Source: Rhodophyticola sp017644125 (lineage in GTDB: Bacteria; Pseudomonadota; Alphaproteobacteria; Rhodobacterales; Rhodobacteraceae). Taken from it: 64,000 bases of DNA. Below the pieces are notes generated by a model. That model searched no databases, had not been told where the DNA came from, and was given only the letters and a program-made list of their open reading frames with translations. Both the position numbers and the translations under genes were made by a program. The stretch is from the NCBI RefSeq assembly GCF_042140125.1, contig NZ_CP159473.1; one strand, 5' to 3'. Below, piece after piece: positions 62,569 to 64,000 of this stretch (position 1 is the stretch's first letter; every line of letters starts with the position of its first letter).

Positions 62569-63507
62569 ATGCCCGTCTCTGTTCCTCCGCTCACGCTTCG
62601 GCAAATGCGCTACCTCGTGGCGCTGGAAGAAACCGCGCATTTTCGCGAGGCCGCGGAATCGTGCGGCATCTCCCAACCCTCCCTTTCCGTCCAGATCAAA
62701 ACCCTGGAAGAGGCCCTTGGCCTGACCCTGGTGGAGCGCGGGCGCGGGCCTGTCCGGCTTACGCTGGCCGGGCGCGAGGTCTCCGCGCGCTCGCGTGACA
62801 TTCTGGATGCAACCCAGGGCATCCTCGATCTGTCGGTCACGCTGAAATCGGGGCTCGGCGGCACGATCAGGCTTGGCACCTCGGCCACCTTGGGGCCCTA
62901 TCTGATGCCCCATGTGGTCGGCGATCTTCACAAGTCTCACCCGGATCTGCGCCTGTATATCCGCGAAGCCGCCCCAAGGGAGTTGCTGCGCGAGCTGAAT
63001 GATGGCGTCCATGACCTGATCCTGACGCAATTGCCCGTCTCGGGCGCGGCGCTGACAACCTCGCGTCTTTTCCGCGAGCCCTTGTCCGTCGCGCTGCCTG
63101 CGGATCATCCGCTGACCGAAAAGGCCATGCTGGACGGGCCCGACCTGACCGATCAGACGATCCTGTCCCTGTCGCCATCCTACACGCTGCACGACCAGAT
63201 CTCGGCGCTTTGCGTCGAAACCGGCGCAACGCTGTCCCGGGATTACGAAGGCACATCGCTGGATGCGCTCCGCCAGATGGTGGCGATGGGCATGGGCGCG
63301 ACATTCCTGCCGGCGCTTTACGTGAAATCCGAAATCGAAGGCCGGGCGCAGGACGTGATCGTCCGCCCGTTCCGGGGCCGCCGCTTCTCCCGCTCCATCG
63401 GGCTGGTCTGGCGCTCGACCACCGGCGCCTCCGCGGCTTATGGCCGGCTGGCGCAGCTGATCCGTGAAACGGCCGGGCGGTTCCCCGATCTGGTCATCGA
63501 AGGGTGA
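62569..63507 (+). CDS. LysR-family regulator, second OxyR-like copy
   Basis: 312 residues. HTH LTLRQMRYLVALEETAHFREAAESCGISQPSLSVQIKTLEEALGLTLVERGR; effector domain with SLDALRQMVAMGMGATFLPALY. At the Cys199 position is Thr206 (SPSYTLHDQ); the second cysteine is kept (Cys215, SALC). Similar to the preceding LysR, so the pair looks like an old tandem duplication. Same strand, own AT-rich promoter. Confidence 0.9.
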   Translation: MPVSVPPLTLRQMRYLVALEETAHFREAAESCGISQPSLSVQIKTLEEALGLTLVERGRGPVRLTLAGREVSARSRDILDATQGILDLSVTLKSGLGGTIRLGTSATLGPYLMPHVVGDLHKSHPDLRLYIREAAPRELLRELNDGVHDLILTQLPVSGAALTTSRLFREPLSVALPADHPLTEKAMLDGPDLTDQTILSLSPSYTLHDQISALCVETGATLSRDYEGTSLDALRQMVAMGMGATFLPALYVKSEIEGRAQDVIVRPFRGRRFSRSIGLVWRSTTGASAAYGRLAQLIRETAGRFPDLVIEG

Positions 63508-63734
63508 GATTGCCCTTTGACGCCCGCGAGCCGCCGAGCGCGCGGGCTGTCTGCCCCGATCCGTCATTCGCCACGGGAGACCTTCGCGGGCGATAGGTTA
63601 CAAAAACTTCAAAATCGATCTTTTTTCGTAACCTGTTTTGCGGTCGCAACAGCCTGCACAGGGGCATTTGGGCTTGCGCGACCCCGTGACTATTTGCTCA
63701 AGTCCGTCAACTTGACACAAGCCAGGCGGCACCC

Positions 63735-64000
63735 ATGATCTGCATCGACGCGCTGCAATATGCCAACTGGTCCGAAAAGGTGTTTCGCCAGATGCGCGAC
63801 GGCGGGCTGGACTGCGTGCATGTGACCATCGCCTATCACGAGACATTTCGCGAAACCGTTCTCAGGATTGAGGAATGGAACCGCCGGTTCGAAGCATTCC
63901 CAGACCTGATCCGGCTGGCCTATACCACCGCCGATATCCGCGCCGCAAAGGCAGAGGGCCGGACGGCAATCCTCTACGGTGCGCAAAACCCCTCCCCCAT
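63735..64000 (+). CDS. Membrane dipeptidase, peptidase M19 family (N-terminal part)
   Basis: The frame runs off the window end after 88 codons. ICIDALQYANWSEKVFRQMRDGGLDCVHVTIAYHETFRETV and GRTAILYGAQNPSP match the start of M19 renal-dipeptidase-like enzymes, which cleave dipeptides with two zinc ions; the usual DGHxD start reads DALQY here, so this belongs to a divergent bacterial branch. ATG at 63735. Confidence 0.75.
   Translation, partial: MICIDALQYANWSEKVFRQMRDGGLDCVHVTIAYHETFRETVLRIEEWNRRFEAFPDLIRLAYTTADIRAAKAEGRTAILYGAQNPSP

Noticed and set aside
1..64000. CRISPR array
   Set aside because: No regularly spaced repeats were seen; the only tandem repeat noticed is the short GACGCC run at 53965-53988.

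Overview
The window is a chromosomal segment of a high-G+C alphaproteobacterium. The Mnh antiporter, Pqi, fumarylacetoacetase/DUF2783 and OxyR-like gene sets, together with codon use, fit the Rhodobacterales (Roseobacter/Paracoccus-like). This assignment rests on gene content and base composition, not on a search.

Layout. 1-4316 is host core: the end of a capsule-export gene, kdsA, a phosphomannomutase/phosphoglucomutase and a BON-MscS channel, followed by tRNA-Gln(TTG) at 4394-4468. From the tRNA to about 29.1 kb lies a mosaic genomic island, partly AT-richer than the host. It holds a DUF3489-DUF2924-large serine recombinase cassette (4642-6948), a compact five-gene operon (7280-14435), a sixth gene split by an IS256-family element (14500-16857), a GIY-YIG-like nuclease candidate, a DUF5681 gene and a DNA methyltransferase cut by an IS3/IS407-type element, a GNAT-secreted protein-Hint operon, a decayed second recombinase cassette (23738-24869), an IS1182-type and a second IS3-type element, and decayed DNA.

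The most notable locus is the operon at 7280-14435: a SIS-HAD fusion, a phosphoribosyltransferase of the PRTase-CE type, an ORC/CDC6-like AAA ATPase, an unrecognised Rossmann-like protein and a PfkB kinase with CxxC motifs. Four proteins that handle phosphosugars or nucleotides are coupled to one large ATPase on a recombinase-bearing island. This looks like a conflict (anti-phage) system built on nucleotide or sugar chemistry. The function is inferred, not shown.

29.1-64 kb is host core again: pqiABC-type lipid transport genes; a decayed glycosyltransferase-like fragment and a DUF2461 gene with a nonsense codon; a MarR regulator divergent from an aromatic (homogentisate/gentisate-type) catabolic operon with a clear palindromic operator; an AraC regulator and an acyl-CoA ligase/PQQ alcohol dehydrogenase/carboxymuconolactone decarboxylase/CoA-transferase set; glpK; an arylesterase with a start codon interlocked with a YbbA-YbbP ABC transporter; a PPP-type phosphatase; the complete seven-gene mnhABCDEFG antiporter operon; a tandem universal stress protein; two OxyR-like LysR regulators that both lack the peroxidatic cysteine; and the start of an M19 dipeptidase.
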